A stretch of 35,221 nucleotides of DNA from NCBI GenBank assembly GCA_024278455.1, contig JAJRTE010000137.1, forward strand, positions 1 to 35,221, in the 5' to 3' direction. This DNA is from Myxococcota bacterium (lineage in GTDB: Bacteria > Myxococcota_A > UBA796 > JAJRTE01). The position numbers were made by a program, and so were the translations under genes. Below the pieces are notes generated by a model. It was not told the DNA's origin. It worked only from the letters and a program-made list of their open reading frames with translations, and searched no databases. Shown piece by piece: positions 25,831 to 34,187 of this stretch (position 1 is its first letter; every line of letters starts with the position of its first letter).

Positions 25831-28653
25831 ATGCAGCCCGGCGACTGGTGCCTCAGCCTCGACCACGACGAGCCCTGTCGCGTCGTGGGCGTCGACCTGT
25901 TGTGGGGGGAGCGGACCGCGCAGGTCTGGCTCGCCCGGCGCGACGCCGTCGTCCGCCTTCGCGAAGATCGCCTCCAGCCGCTGGCCCGGGCCGCTGCCCC
26001 GACCCTCGACCATCTCTGCTTCGTCAGCGCCGCGGCGCGCATCCTCGACTCACTCCAGCGAGACGCCCTGGTCGCCCCCCTGGAAGGGACCGTCATCCCG
26101 CTCCCCCACCAGCTCTACGCGCTGCAACGGGCCATGTCGGGGGATCGGGTTCGGTACCTGCTGGCCGACGAGGTCGGGCTGGGCAAGACCATCGAAGCGG
26201 GGCTGATTCTTCGCGAACTCAAGGTCCGAGGGCTAGCGAAGCGCATCCTGGTGGTCGCCCCCGCTGGACTCGTGAGCCAGTGGGTCAGCGAGATGAAGAC
26301 CCACTTCAACGAGGACTTCAGGCTGGTTCTACCGGGTAACTTCCGTGCGTGGCGGCAGCTCGCCGGCGTCGACGGGCGCGAAAACCTCTGGCGCCTCCAC
26401 GATCAAGTCGTGTGTCCCCTGGATTCGGTCAAGCCGATGGACACGCGGCGGGGTTGGTCGAAGGAGCAGGTCGCCCGCCATAACCGTGAGCGCTTCGAAG
26501 ACCTGGTCTCCGCCGGATGGGACCTCGTGATCATCGACGAAGCCCATCGGCTCGGGGGCAGCACGGAGCATGTGGCCCGCCACCGCCTGGGCGAGGCGCT
26601 GGCTCAGGCTGCGCCCTATCTGCTGCTGTTGTCTGCCACGCCCCACCAGGGCAAGACCGACGCATTTCGACGCCTCGTCGCGTTCCTGGACGCCGATGCT
26701 CTGCCCGACGACGAGTCGGTCACCCGCGACAACGTGGCCCCCTTCGTCATCCGCACCGAGAAGAGCCGCGCCATCGACGCCGACGGCAAGCCCCTGTTCA
26801 AGCCCCGGCATACGCAGATCGTCCCCGTCCAGTGGGACGCCTCCCGTCATGAGCAGCGCGCGCTCTACGAGGCCGTCACCGAGTACGTGAGGGAGGGCTA
26901 CAACCAGGCGCTTCGAGAAAAGAAGACCGCCGTCGGCTTTCTCATGATCCTGTTCCAGCGCCTGGTGACCTCCAGCACGGCAGCCATACGCACGGCCCTG
27001 GAGCGCCGCCTCCATGTGCTGGAGCTGCCCTCCGGGCAGTTGTCGCTCTTCGCCGAAGATGTGGGGGACGAGTGGGTCGACCTGGATGGGCAGGATCAGA
27101 TGGAGTCGCTGCTGACGAGTCGGCTCAAGGGGCTGAAGAACGAGCGAGCAGAAGTTGAACTCCTGCTCTCCGCGGCACGACGCTGTGAGGCACGCTCCCC
27201 GGACGGAAAGGCCGAGGCGCTGTTGTCGTGGATTCAGAAGCTCCAGCGCCAGGAGAACGATCCGTCGCTCAAGGTGCTGGTGTTCACCGAGTTCGTACCC
27301 ACCCAGACCATGCTCGCGGAGTTCCTGCGTCAGCGCGGGTTCACCGTCACCTGCCTCAACGGCTCCATGAACCTGGAAGAGCGCAGGGCCGTGCAGCGTG
27401 CCTTCGCCAACGAAGCCCAGGTGTTGATCTCCACCGACGCAGGCGGTGAGGGGCTGAACCTTCAATTTGCGCACGTCGTCGTGAACTACGACCTGCCGTG
27501 GAACCCGATGAAGCTGGAGCAGCGCATCGGTCGGGTTGATCGTATTGGGCAGAAGCACGTCGTGCGCGCCCTCAACTTCGCACTCGAAGACACGGTGGAG
27601 CTGCGTGTTCGCGAGGTACTGGAGGAGAAGCTCCAACGCATCTTGGAGGAATTCGGTGTCGACAAGCTGTCGGACGTCCTCGATTCGGAAGAGGGTGGTG
27701 TCGATTTCCAGCGGCTCTACGTGGGCGCGGTACTCTCACCCGAGGAGGCCGAGGCTCGCGCCGCAGCGCTGGCGGACGCCATTCGTGCCCGCGCACGGTC
27801 CGCGCGGAGCGGTGCAAGCCTCCTGGGCGCAACCACCCACCTGGACCCCTCCGCGGCCCAACGCGTTGCCGGCCACCAGATGCCGTACTGGACCGAACGT
27901 ATGACCCTCGCATGGTTGCGTGGTCAGGAGGGACAGGGCGCACGGGTCGTGAAAGCCGAGCGTGGTGGCTTCGATATAACCTGGCCAGACGGGCACACGA
28001 CGCCCCCTGTGGCATTTTCCAGGCGTGAAGCCGAAGATGCAGGCATAAACCTGCTCAGCATCGAAGACGTGCGAGTGCGCGGCCTGACCACCCGTATTCC
28101 TCCGGTTGCTCCGGGATCGCCAATTCCAGCGATCTACGTGCCAGGCGTCTCGGACAAGGTTCAGGGCTGCTGGGCTCTGTGGCGCGTCGCCCTCCAGTCC
28201 ACGGACAGCCTGGAGCAGCGCGTCCTTCCTGTCTTCGTCACAGGCTCGGGCCAGGTCCTCGTGCCTACCGCACGCGTCGTGTGGGAACGGATGATCCAAC
28301 AGCCGCCAGGCCTCCACCTGGTACCGGATGCCGTTGTCGCTGACCAGGACGCACGGCGGGCCTTCGCGCGCAGTCGTCAGGCGGCGGAGGAGCACGGTCG
28401 CACCGTGTTTCACGAGCTAAAACAGAAACATCAGGCGCGGATTGCGCAGGAACGTCGCAAGATGGGGATTGCTTTCGCCGCTGGGCGTCGGGCCATCCAG
28501 CGCGTTGGCTTGCCGCAAGTGCGGGATTTCCGGCTGGGTCGGCTCCGACGAGAGCAGGCCGCCTGGCAGCAGGGACTCGCTGAACGCGAAGCAGCCCTGC
28601 CCCATCTCACGCCGCTATTGCTCGTGGCGATTGTCTCCCGGGAGAACGCATGA
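25831..28653 (+). CDS. brxHII: BREX type 3 helicase BrxHII (SNF2/RapA-like superfamily 2)
   Basis: A 940-residue superfamily 2 ATPase. The N-terminal ~90 residues are a small beta domain (WCLSLDHDEPCRVVGVD). The Q-like region is LPHQLYALQRAM, Walker A is DEVGLGKT (113-120), motif II DEAH (236-239), motif III LLSATPHQGK, and the second RecA domain has VLVFTEFVPTQTML, STDAGGEGLNLQ and RIGRVDRIGQ. The closest architecture is that of the RapA/DrmD-type Snf2 helicases; in BREX type 3 this position is BrxHII. The C-terminal ~300 residues are specific and end in a long basic coiled coil (RQAAEEHGRTVFHELKQKHQ). It ends in ATGA, overlapping pglZ. It presumably moves along DNA for the BREX complex. Confidence 0.9.
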   Translation: MQPGDWCLSLDHDEPCRVVGVDLLWGERTAQVWLARRDAVVRLREDRLQPLARAAAPTLDHLCFVSAAARILDSLQRDALVAPLEGTVIPLPHQLYALQRAMSGDRVRYLLADEVGLGKTIEAGLILRELKVRGLAKRILVVAPAGLVSQWVSEMKTHFNEDFRLVLPGNFRAWRQLAGVDGRENLWRLHDQVVCPLDSVKPMDTRRGWSKEQVARHNRERFEDLVSAGWDLVIIDEAHRLGGSTEHVARHRLGEALAQAAPYLLLLSATPHQGKTDAFRRLVAFLDADALPDDESVTRDNVAPFVIRTEKSRAIDADGKPLFKPRHTQIVPVQWDASRHEQRALYEAVTEYVREGYNQALREKKTAVGFLMILFQRLVTSSTAAIRTALERRLHVLELPSGQLSLFAEDVGDEWVDLDGQDQMESLLTSRLKGLKNERAEVELLLSAARRCEARSPDGKAEALLSWIQKLQRQENDPSLKVLVFTEFVPTQTMLAEFLRQRGFTVTCLNGSMNLEERRAVQRAFANEAQVLISTDAGGEGLNLQFAHVVVNYDLPWNPMKLEQRIGRVDRIGQKHVVRALNFALEDTVELRVREVLEEKLQRILEEFGVDKLSDVLDSEEGGVDFQRLYVGAVLSPEEAEARAAALADAIRARARSARSGASLLGATTHLDPSAAQRVAGHQMPYWTERMTLAWLRGQEGQGARVVKAERGGFDITWPDGHTTPPVAFSRREAEDAGINLLSIEDVRVRGLTTRIPPVAPGSPIPAIYVPGVSDKVQGCWALWRVALQSTDSLEQRVLPVFVTGSGQVLVPTARVVWERMIQQPPGLHLVPDAVVADQDARRAFARSRQAAEEHGRTVFHELKQKHQARIAQERRKMGIAFAAGRRAIQRVGLPQVRDFRLGRLRREQAAWQQGLAEREAALPHLTPLLLVAIVSRENA

Positions 28654-30698
28654 TGCCGAGCCAACCCTCCAATGGGTACGAAGGCGGCTGGCGCCGTCCC
28701 CTGCTTCAACACTTCAGCAAGGAGAGCGCGGCGGCGGGCCGCCTCACGGTGGTCGCCGATCCGGATGGGCTCTTGACCGAGCCAGGCGTCGTTGCCCGGC
28801 TTGCAAACCGTGGCTTTGATCTGATCACCTTCGGGGACCCCGTCGCCTTCCGCTACGCCTGCGAGAGTCGCTTCCGTCGCCGCTGGGACCGCGGTGAGGC
28901 AACACATCTCGTTGTCGTCATCCGGGCCGGCCGCGACGGGCTCCAGAGCGTCCCCCACGATGTCCTGGAGGAAGCTCGCGGCAGCGGGCGTGTCCTGTCG
29001 TTCAGCCTCGTGGAGATCTTCCCAACACTGGCGCCCAACGTCGTGGCGGAGCTGGATCCGATACATTTTGATACACTGTCACGAGCCGTCGACATGGCCG
29101 CGCCCGGGAACATGGGAGCGAACGCGAGCCGCGACTTCATCCTTCGACATGTGTTCGGAATCGCTCCCGAACTCATCAAGAAGCCTGCCGATCTGCTTCG
29201 TGTGCTTCTTCGACGACACTATCGCTCCCAGGTCCTGCCGCCGAGCCTCGACGCACGGTTCATCGAGCTGCTCGCCCGGCAGAATTCGTGGCGGCGATGG
29301 CCCCTGGAGCGCATCGTACCCAACCGAAAGGCCTTCCTGGCCTTCCTCGAAGAGCGCTGGCCGCACTTCCTCATCGCCAGGGGATCGACGCCGGTGCCGG
29401 GGCGCGAGCCTCCCCAGCCGGCATTCTCGGGTCCATTGCACTTGCCCTTCGACCACGATGACGTGCGCGTCTACATGGACAACCTCTTCGTCGAGGGGCT
29501 GATGGAGCCCACCGCGGCGGTGCAGGTCGTCGATGGCGATCCCTGGTACGCCGTGGGCATCACTGGTTCAACGGCCTCCAGCGCGGAAGGTCGATTCTCC
29601 CACCTCCTGGAGGAGTTGAGAACCACGGTCCCTGGTTCAGACACGGCCACCTTCGAGGATTGGCAGGAGTTCGCGCTCCGCTGGGGGACATGGGTCCGAC
29701 TCCGCTGGCGCACCGAATCCGCGCGGGATGCCGAGAGCGAGGCCGAAGTGGAGACCTTCGTCCATCAGGTGCAGGGTTCGTTTTCCACGTGGCTCTTCCG
29801 TCACTTCGGCCCGATGTCTTCGCTGCCCTACCTGCCGCGCCCCGTCCTGGGGCACCACGTCCCACACTACCTGGCGCACAACCTGGGCCGGAGGGGCTTT
29901 GAACGTGTAGCTCTGCTGGTGATTGACGGGATGGCAATCGACCAGTGGCGCGTCCTCCAGGACTCCCTGGGCTCCTTCCAGATGGAGGAGCACGCGATAT
30001 TCAGTTGGATTCCGACGCTCACCCAGATCGGTCGGCAGGCCATCTTTTCGGGCCGGATACCCCTGGAGTTCTTTGCCAGCATCGAAGGAACGCACCGGGA
30101 GCCCCAACTCTGGAGCAACTTCTGGCAGGACCGGGGGCTTCAGCGGAACGCCATCCGGTACGTCAAACCCCAGGGAAAGAAGGAGTCCTTCCAGCGGCTG
30201 GCCAATGACGTCCTGGGCGCGGCAGACGATCCCCACGTCAAAGTGATTGGGGCGGTCATCGGCCTCATCGATCAGAACATGCACCAGACCGGCCTGGGAA
30301 CCGCGGGCCTCCACGGTTTGGTGGAGGTCTGGGCCAACACCAACCAGCTCCAACGATTGCTGGGAGACCTCCTCCAGAGGGGGGTGACCGTGTTCATCAC
30401 CGCCGACCACGGCAACGTCTTCGGCCGGGGCTTCGGCAAACCCAGCGTCGGAGTGACCGCACAGCAGCGTGGCGAACGGGCCCATGTCTTCCGGAACAGG
30501 GAGCTTCGCAACAAGACGGCACGGCTGTATCCCGATGCCATCCAATGGCCATCGGTGGGGCTCCCGGAAGACTACTTCCCGCTCATCGCCCCCCATGGCT
30601 CGTGTTTCCTGGCTGAAGGCAGGGAGACCGTAAGCCATGGCGGTATCGCGCTGGAGGAGGTCATGGTGCCCTTCGTCAAGATCTCGGAACTCTCGTGA
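28650..30698 (+). CDS. pglZ: BREX type 3 protein PglZ (alkaline-phosphatase-fold)
   Basis: A 682-residue protein of the PglZ family, the most conserved BREX component. The alkaline phosphatase-like core has the metal/nucleophile region ALLVIDGMAIDQW (421-433, Asp426) and the second metal motif FITADHGNVFG (582-592, Asp586 and His587), and ends with VSHGGIALEEVMVPFVKI, typical of PglZ. The first ~350 residues are the type-specific helical region. Start overlaps brxHII (ATGA) and the end overlaps brxA (GTGA), so all three are coupled. PglZ forms the core assembly with BrxC-type ATPase and methyltransferase; its enzymatic substrate is not settled. Confidence 0.92.
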   Translation: MMPSQPSNGYEGGWRRPLLQHFSKESAAAGRLTVVADPDGLLTEPGVVARLANRGFDLITFGDPVAFRYACESRFRRRWDRGEATHLVVVIRAGRDGLQSVPHDVLEEARGSGRVLSFSLVEIFPTLAPNVVAELDPIHFDTLSRAVDMAAPGNMGANASRDFILRHVFGIAPELIKKPADLLRVLLRRHYRSQVLPPSLDARFIELLARQNSWRRWPLERIVPNRKAFLAFLEERWPHFLIARGSTPVPGREPPQPAFSGPLHLPFDHDDVRVYMDNLFVEGLMEPTAAVQVVDGDPWYAVGITGSTASSAEGRFSHLLEELRTTVPGSDTATFEDWQEFALRWGTWVRLRWRTESARDAESEAEVETFVHQVQGSFSTWLFRHFGPMSSLPYLPRPVLGHHVPHYLAHNLGRRGFERVALLVIDGMAIDQWRVLQDSLGSFQMEEHAIFSWIPTLTQIGRQAIFSGRIPLEFFASIEGTHREPQLWSNFWQDRGLQRNAIRYVKPQGKKESFQRLANDVLGAADDPHVKVIGAVIGLIDQNMHQTGLGTAGLHGLVEVWANTNQLQRLLGDLLQRGVTVFITADHGNVFGRGFGKPSVGVTAQQRGERAHVFRNRELRNKTARLYPDAIQWPSVGLPEDYFPLIAPHGSCFLAEGRETVSHGGIALEEVMVPFVKISELS

Positions 30699-31426
30699 CA
30701 CGACGCTCAGCCATTGGATTCGACCGGCGCATAGACCTGGAGTGGCTCGATGCCGCCGCCGCGCGGGCCGCCGCCGGCTCATCCAGCGCGGAGCTGCGGG
30801 GGTATCTCTGGAACCTCCTTGACGATGTCATCGGCGGTGACAGCGCCCGTCGCAAGACGGTCACCGTGCTCAACCACGTCTGGGGCGATGTTCCGCCAAC
30901 GGCGAGCGGGCTGCGGACACGCGCGCTGGCCAGGCTGGCGGATGCCACGGTCCAGGAGCGCCTGGCGCTCCACTGGGCGATGATGCTGGCCACCTACCCG
31001 GTCTTCACGGACGTCGCGGCCTCTGCGGGGCGCCTGATGACGCTGCAGGGCTTCTTCTCGCTGGCCCAACTGACGCGGCGCCTCGTGGGAAGCTGGGGCG
31101 AGCGCTCGACGCTCACACGAGCGATACAGCGGATCGTTCGTTCGATGATCCAGTGGGGCGCGCTGCGCGACACCGACACGCGGGGCATGTACGAGGCAGC
31201 GCCCGAAACACCGTGTATCGGCCATGAGACAGGGGCGCTCCTGGTGGAGGCCCTTCTCATCGACGCCGAAGCCTCATCCACCCCCTTGGACCAACTGCTG
31301 CGCCACCCCGCGCTCTTCCCCTTCCATCTCCAACTCCACACCGGGCACCTGCGAACCGCCGCCCAGTTCCGGGTGCATCGCCAGGGGCTGGATTCCGACT
31401 TCATCGAGCTGCGGGGGGGAGCATGA
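30695..31426 (+). CDS. brxA: BREX type 3 protein BrxA-like
   Basis: A 243-residue, largely helical protein starting with GTG that overlaps the pglZ stop. Sequence segments LRGYLWNLLDDVIGGDSARRKTVT, ERLALHWAMMLATYPVFTDV and the winged-helix-like ALRDTDTRGMYEAAP agree with the small DNA-binding BrxA-type gene that closes BREX type 3 operons. BrxA family proteins are NusB-like or DUF1819-like helical proteins that bind DNA. The assignment depends partly on position because the family is divergent. It is the last gene of the operon, and the next gene is convergent. Confidence 0.8.
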   Translation: MTRRSAIGFDRRIDLEWLDAAAARAAAGSSSAELRGYLWNLLDDVIGGDSARRKTVTVLNHVWGDVPPTASGLRTRALARLADATVQERLALHWAMMLATYPVFTDVAASAGRLMTLQGFFSLAQLTRRLVGSWGERSTLTRAIQRIVRSMIQWGALRDTDTRGMYEAAPETPCIGHETGALLVEALLIDAEASSTPLDQLLRHPALFPFHLQLHTGHLRTAAQFRVHRQGLDSDFIELRGGA

Positions 31427-31510
31427 CGTTGCTGGGGCAAGCAGCTCCCCGCGGAATGCTTCGCAGTGCATCGTCTCGAACCGCGTGACCCAAAGATGGA
31501 ATGGACCGAA

Positions 31511-31915
31511 TCAGGCCTGTAGCAGCCCCCGCAGAGTACCCTCGCTCTGGGGGCCGATGAGGATCTCGTCCACCAGGCCCTTTTTCACCAGCACGGTGGT
31601 GGGAGTCGCCATGACGCCGAACTTGCGGGCGGTCTCCATGTCCCGGGAAATATCCACCGGAAAGACCGTGTCCAGGGATTTGGACATCTGCTTCACCACG
31701 GGGGTCATGGTGCGACAGGCGCCGCAGGACGGTGAATAGAAGTAGAACAGGGCCGCGGGGCGCTTGCGAACGACCCGGCCGGGCTTGCCGGACAGTTGGG
31801 GAGCCGGCTTGCCCTTTGACTTGCGAATACGCAGTACCAGCACCAGGCGCATGCCGAAAATCAGCACCAGGAATGCGCCCACCAGGGCGAGAAAGACGTA
31901 CAGGATCCCTGTCAT
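31511..31915 (-). CDS. Membrane-anchored thioredoxin-family protein
   Basis: A 134-residue protein starting at ATG 31915, with AGGAG six bases upstream (a TTG two codons earlier is less likely). One N-terminal helix (ILYVFLALVGAFLVLIFG) and a basic linker precede a thioredoxin fold: ALFYFYSPSCGACRTMTP has the redox pair in CGAC (instead of the usual CGPC), then FGVMATPTTVLVKKG with the cis-Pro. The atypical Ala in the active site changes redox potential but keeps both Cys. It is convergent with brxA and probably not part of the defence operon. The topology would place the domain on either side of the membrane; the positive charges after the helix suggest the cytoplasm. Confidence 0.85.
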   Translation of the reverse strand: MTGILYVFLALVGAFLVLIFGMRLVLVLRIRKSKGKPAPQLSGKPGRVVRKRPAALFYFYSPSCGACRTMTPVVKQMSKSLDTVFPVDISRDMETARKFGVMATPTTVLVKKGLVDEILIGPQSEGTLRGLLQA

Positions 31916-32301
31916 GGCCAACTCCTGAGATTACTCTCGCATGATCCACCAGGGCGCTCGAGCGTTACACTCTTCCAGTGATTCCCCCCCAATTACGAGA
32001 AATTGCTGGCGTGGAACTTGCGGGTCTCCATCAGGAGGAACCGACCTCGCCATCAAAAAGAGAATCGCTTGCTGACACTCCACGCGCCTGGAGCCCTGCT
32101 GCTCTCGTCGTCGCTCTCCCCAAAAGTCAGCAGCGCATCTCCCGGTCCAAGCACTCTTGCTCTGCTGCTGGGGATCTCCGACTGCGAGCACTTGGATACC
32201 TCCAGCGCCCACCTGCTCTTCCCGACGAGCCTTCCCATGTGCCCCGGGGTGAGAGTAGGTTCACCGGTGCCTCGCGGAGAGAATGCAGGAGATCCTTGCG
32301 C
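31916..32301. other. Intergenic region, no gene supported
   Basis: The 386 bases hold open frames on both strands, but none has a ribosome-binding site or recognisable sequence. The first 30 bases include the thioredoxin gene's CAGGAG site. CACCTGCTC/GCAGGTG-like and CTGCTG-rich stretches are present without clear structure. I see nothing else here. Confidence 0.5.
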
Positions 32302-33339
32302 TCACCACCCGTAGCGGAGCGCGTGGTAGTCGAGCCAGTCAGCCAGTTCGCCGGCGACATCGGAGGCACGGAGGCTGGCGATGAGCGCCTCCGAGGACGC
32401 CACCTGGATGCCGCGGGGATCGCGCAGCGTGGCCTGCATGACGGCCTGGATGGTGGGCAGACTGGGGTAGTGACGAGCCAGGGCTGTGCTCGCAACCGGC
32501 ACCAGGTAGTCCTGGTTGGCGGCCGGGCAGATCACCACCACGCGGGCGTCGGTCAGCGGCATGGCCGGTGCGACGCCCCCGCGCTGCATCTCGTCGGCCA
32601 GCAGGCGCAAGCGCATGAGTTGGTAGAAGGGCTCGACAAGGAAGTCGTCCAGGGGAATGTCGCCTGTGAAGGACGAATCGGAAGCCGCATAGCGGGCCTG
32701 GTAGCGACGGCGGCGGGTTCTGCCCGATGGGCCGGCAGCCTTGTCCGAGGGCCGCAGGTATTCCTCGCAGTACTTCCACTCGAAGACGAAGGCGCGCAAG
32801 CCCTGGACGGTGCGACCGACCACCAGGGCGTCGGCGCTGGTCTGCATGGCCCCGCGGGTGACGCGCCCACCTTCCAGGGGGGCGTCCCAGCCGACCCACT
32901 CGAACTCCACCAGGGAGGGCGCTCCGCCGCCTCGGTCGGGAATGGGCTCGACGCCAGTCACGTTGGGGTCGATCAGCCGCAGAAAGGCGAGCAGCGCCGA
33001 TGGCCGACGAGCCAGGGGGAGCAGGAAGTTGACGCAGGCGAGTTGAGAACTGGCGAGGTTGCGCGTAGGACCGTCCACGCCGGGTACGTCCCCGCTGCGG
33101 GCGTTACGCCACCACTTGATACCCCGCGACCCAAACAGTTGGATGGCACCTCCGGGACCGCGTAGTTCAGGTATGAGATTGTACTGCTCTTGCCCCTGGG
33201 CGAGCAGGTGCCCGTGCCGGCGGCCCTTGTCGTCGCTGGGGTTGCGCGCCGCCCTGGGCAGAGTCTCACGGAACCGGGCTTGCTGGGCGCGGGCGATCCT
33301 GCCGAATCGCTTGGCGGTGGAACTCTTTCTATCGGCCAC
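32302..33339 (-). CDS. PGN_0703-like putative restriction endonuclease
   Basis: A 345-residue protein. The GTG at 33339 is preferred over an upstream ATG at 33393 because AAAGGAG lies seven to eight bases before it. Mid-protein segments match the PGN_0703 type of putative endonuclease as I know it: NLASSQLACVNFLLPLA, then WVGWDAPLEGGRVTRGAMQT, then SADALVVGR and AFVFEWKYCEEYL. The last two form a PD-(D/E)xK-like pattern, with Asp in TSADA and Glu-Trp-Lys. A C-terminal segment follows (ARVVVICPAANQDYL…). It would cut foreign DNA. It stands alone on the minus strand between two other defence genes. The family call is by motif recall. Confidence 0.7.
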   Translation of the reverse strand: MADRKSSTAKRFGRIARAQQARFRETLPRAARNPSDDKGRRHGHLLAQGQEQYNLIPELRGPGGAIQLFGSRGIKWWRNARSGDVPGVDGPTRNLASSQLACVNFLLPLARRPSALLAFLRLIDPNVTGVEPIPDRGGGAPSLVEFEWVGWDAPLEGGRVTRGAMQTSADALVVGRTVQGLRAFVFEWKYCEEYLRPSDKAAGPSGRTRRRRYQARYAASDSSFTGDIPLDDFLVEPFYQLMRLRLLADEMQRGGVAPAMPLTDARVVVICPAANQDYLVPVASTALARHYPSLPTIQAVMQATLRDPRGIQVASSEALIASLRASDVAGELADWLDYHALRYGW

Positions 33340-33397
33340 GTGTCTTCTCCTTTGCTGGTCCCCGAGAACATCCCGGAACGACGCGAACTTCATCTTT

Positions 33398-33561
33398 GGT
33401 TCCCATCCGGAAAAGGCGGACCGAGCCGTGGCGAGTCGCTTTCGAGCCAGGTGCGTCCGCGCAACCCGCCGGAATAGCAGCGCTATTTCAAGTGGTTGCG
33501 CGGATGTGCCTGGCGAAGGAATGGGCCGCTCCGGCGATGGGAGCCATTTCCGGATGGGAAC
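33398..33561 (+). repeat. Fold-back repeat element, copy B (complete)
   Basis: A complete element of about 164 bases. Its ends are inverted repeats, GTTCCCATCCGGAAAAGGC (33399-33417) and GCCATTTCCGGATGGGAAC (33543-33561), matching at 18 of 19 positions. The two 68-base arms line up without gaps, and the inner part (CCAGGTGCGTCCGCGCAACC with its partner GGTTGCGCGGATGTGCCTGG) can form a long stem, many of the differences being G-U compatible, around a 3-base loop. TCTTT occurs directly before (33393-33397) and after (33562-33566), as a target duplication would. Layout resembles ERIC/NEMIS-type elements or MITEs; no transposase is present. Confidence 0.85.
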
Positions 33562-33564
33562 TCT

Positions 33565-33850
33565 TTAACCAATGGCCCTCGGGGGTGAGTTCGTCGCGGT
33601 CCGACTCGTCGATGGTGAGGAACCCGGCGCGGATCGCCAGGACGAAGATTCCGTCGCTGTGCAGAACCCGTCCCTTGCCCGAGCGGCTCCTCCGCCAACC
33701 GCTGGAAGCGACGTCGCTGGTGGGAGGCGACGAGCCAACCGGCGGATCTGGGCGATGGCCAGGCAAGCCGACCCATCCTTGCCCAGCACCTGGAGAAGCT
33801 CTACTTGGATGCCCAGCTCCAAGGAGCCGTCGGGAAAGGGGCTGTCCGAA
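33565..33850 (-). pseudogene. Frameshifted gene remnant beside repeat copy B
   Basis: On the minus strand, PFPDGSLELGIQVELLQVLG and KDGSACLAIAQIRRL (about 33845-33740) are followed in a different frame by GKGRVLHSDGIFVLAIRAGF and LTIDESDRDELTPEGHWL, which reaches the edge of the repeat. The pieces look like one protein broken by a frameshift and cut by the element. No family recognised. Confidence 0.4.
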
Positions 33851-34054
33851 ACAGCCGGCTCGGGCCCTGGTCAGGGGCGCCAGGCGCTCGCGACCGTAAC
33901 GGATGCCGTGCCCTGCCCGATATCGCACGTTGAAGGGTTATTGGAGTACCTCGAAGCTCCTCCCCCCAGGGGTGAGGCTGGGAGGGGCGAAGACGCTGCG
34001 CGATGTCGAGCTGGGCCCGGCCTGGTAGCGACTGGCGCTCCGCAGCGGGCCCGA

Positions 34055-34169
34055 GCTTTCCCGACGGCTCCCAGACTCGAGGTAGCGCCACTGTTCCGGC
34101 GGGTTAGGCGGACGCACGTGGCTCGAGAACGACTCGCTCCTGATCACATCGCCATTTCCTGACCAAAAC
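34055..34169 (-). repeat. Fold-back repeat element, copy D (diverged, internally deleted)
   Basis: Bases 34086-34137 match the reverse complement of one arm (CTGTTCCGGCGGGTTAGGCG, then GACGCACGTGGCTCGAGAAC, then GACTCG) with about eight mismatches. A short left segment (CTTTCCCGACGGCTCCC) resembles the other end, while some 50 bases of the middle are absent. It forms the leader just upstream of the PLD/helicase gene's ribosome-binding site. Confidence 0.65.
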
Positions 34170-34187
34170 CCACAGGGAGGCAAGCAC

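Noticed and set aside
26329..27636. Minus-strand frame of 435 codons opposite brxHII
   Set aside because: Antisense shadow of helicase motifs DEAH through motif VI; no start signal.
25831..28653. DISARM helicase (DrmD) as an alternative identity
   Set aside because: The Snf2-like layout is similar, but no drmA, drmB or drmC is nearby, whereas brxF, brxC, pglXI, pglZ and brxA all are.
31427..31510. Rho-independent terminator between brxA and the thioredoxin gene
   Set aside because: Only a weak GGGGC…CTCCCC pairing with a long loop is visible and there is no T-run on either strand.
31978..33165. Plus-strand frame of 395 codons covering the nuclease gene
   Set aside because: The minus-strand frame has a ribosome-binding site and endonuclease-like motifs. 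The plus frame is composed of reversed codons and starts in a spacer without signals.
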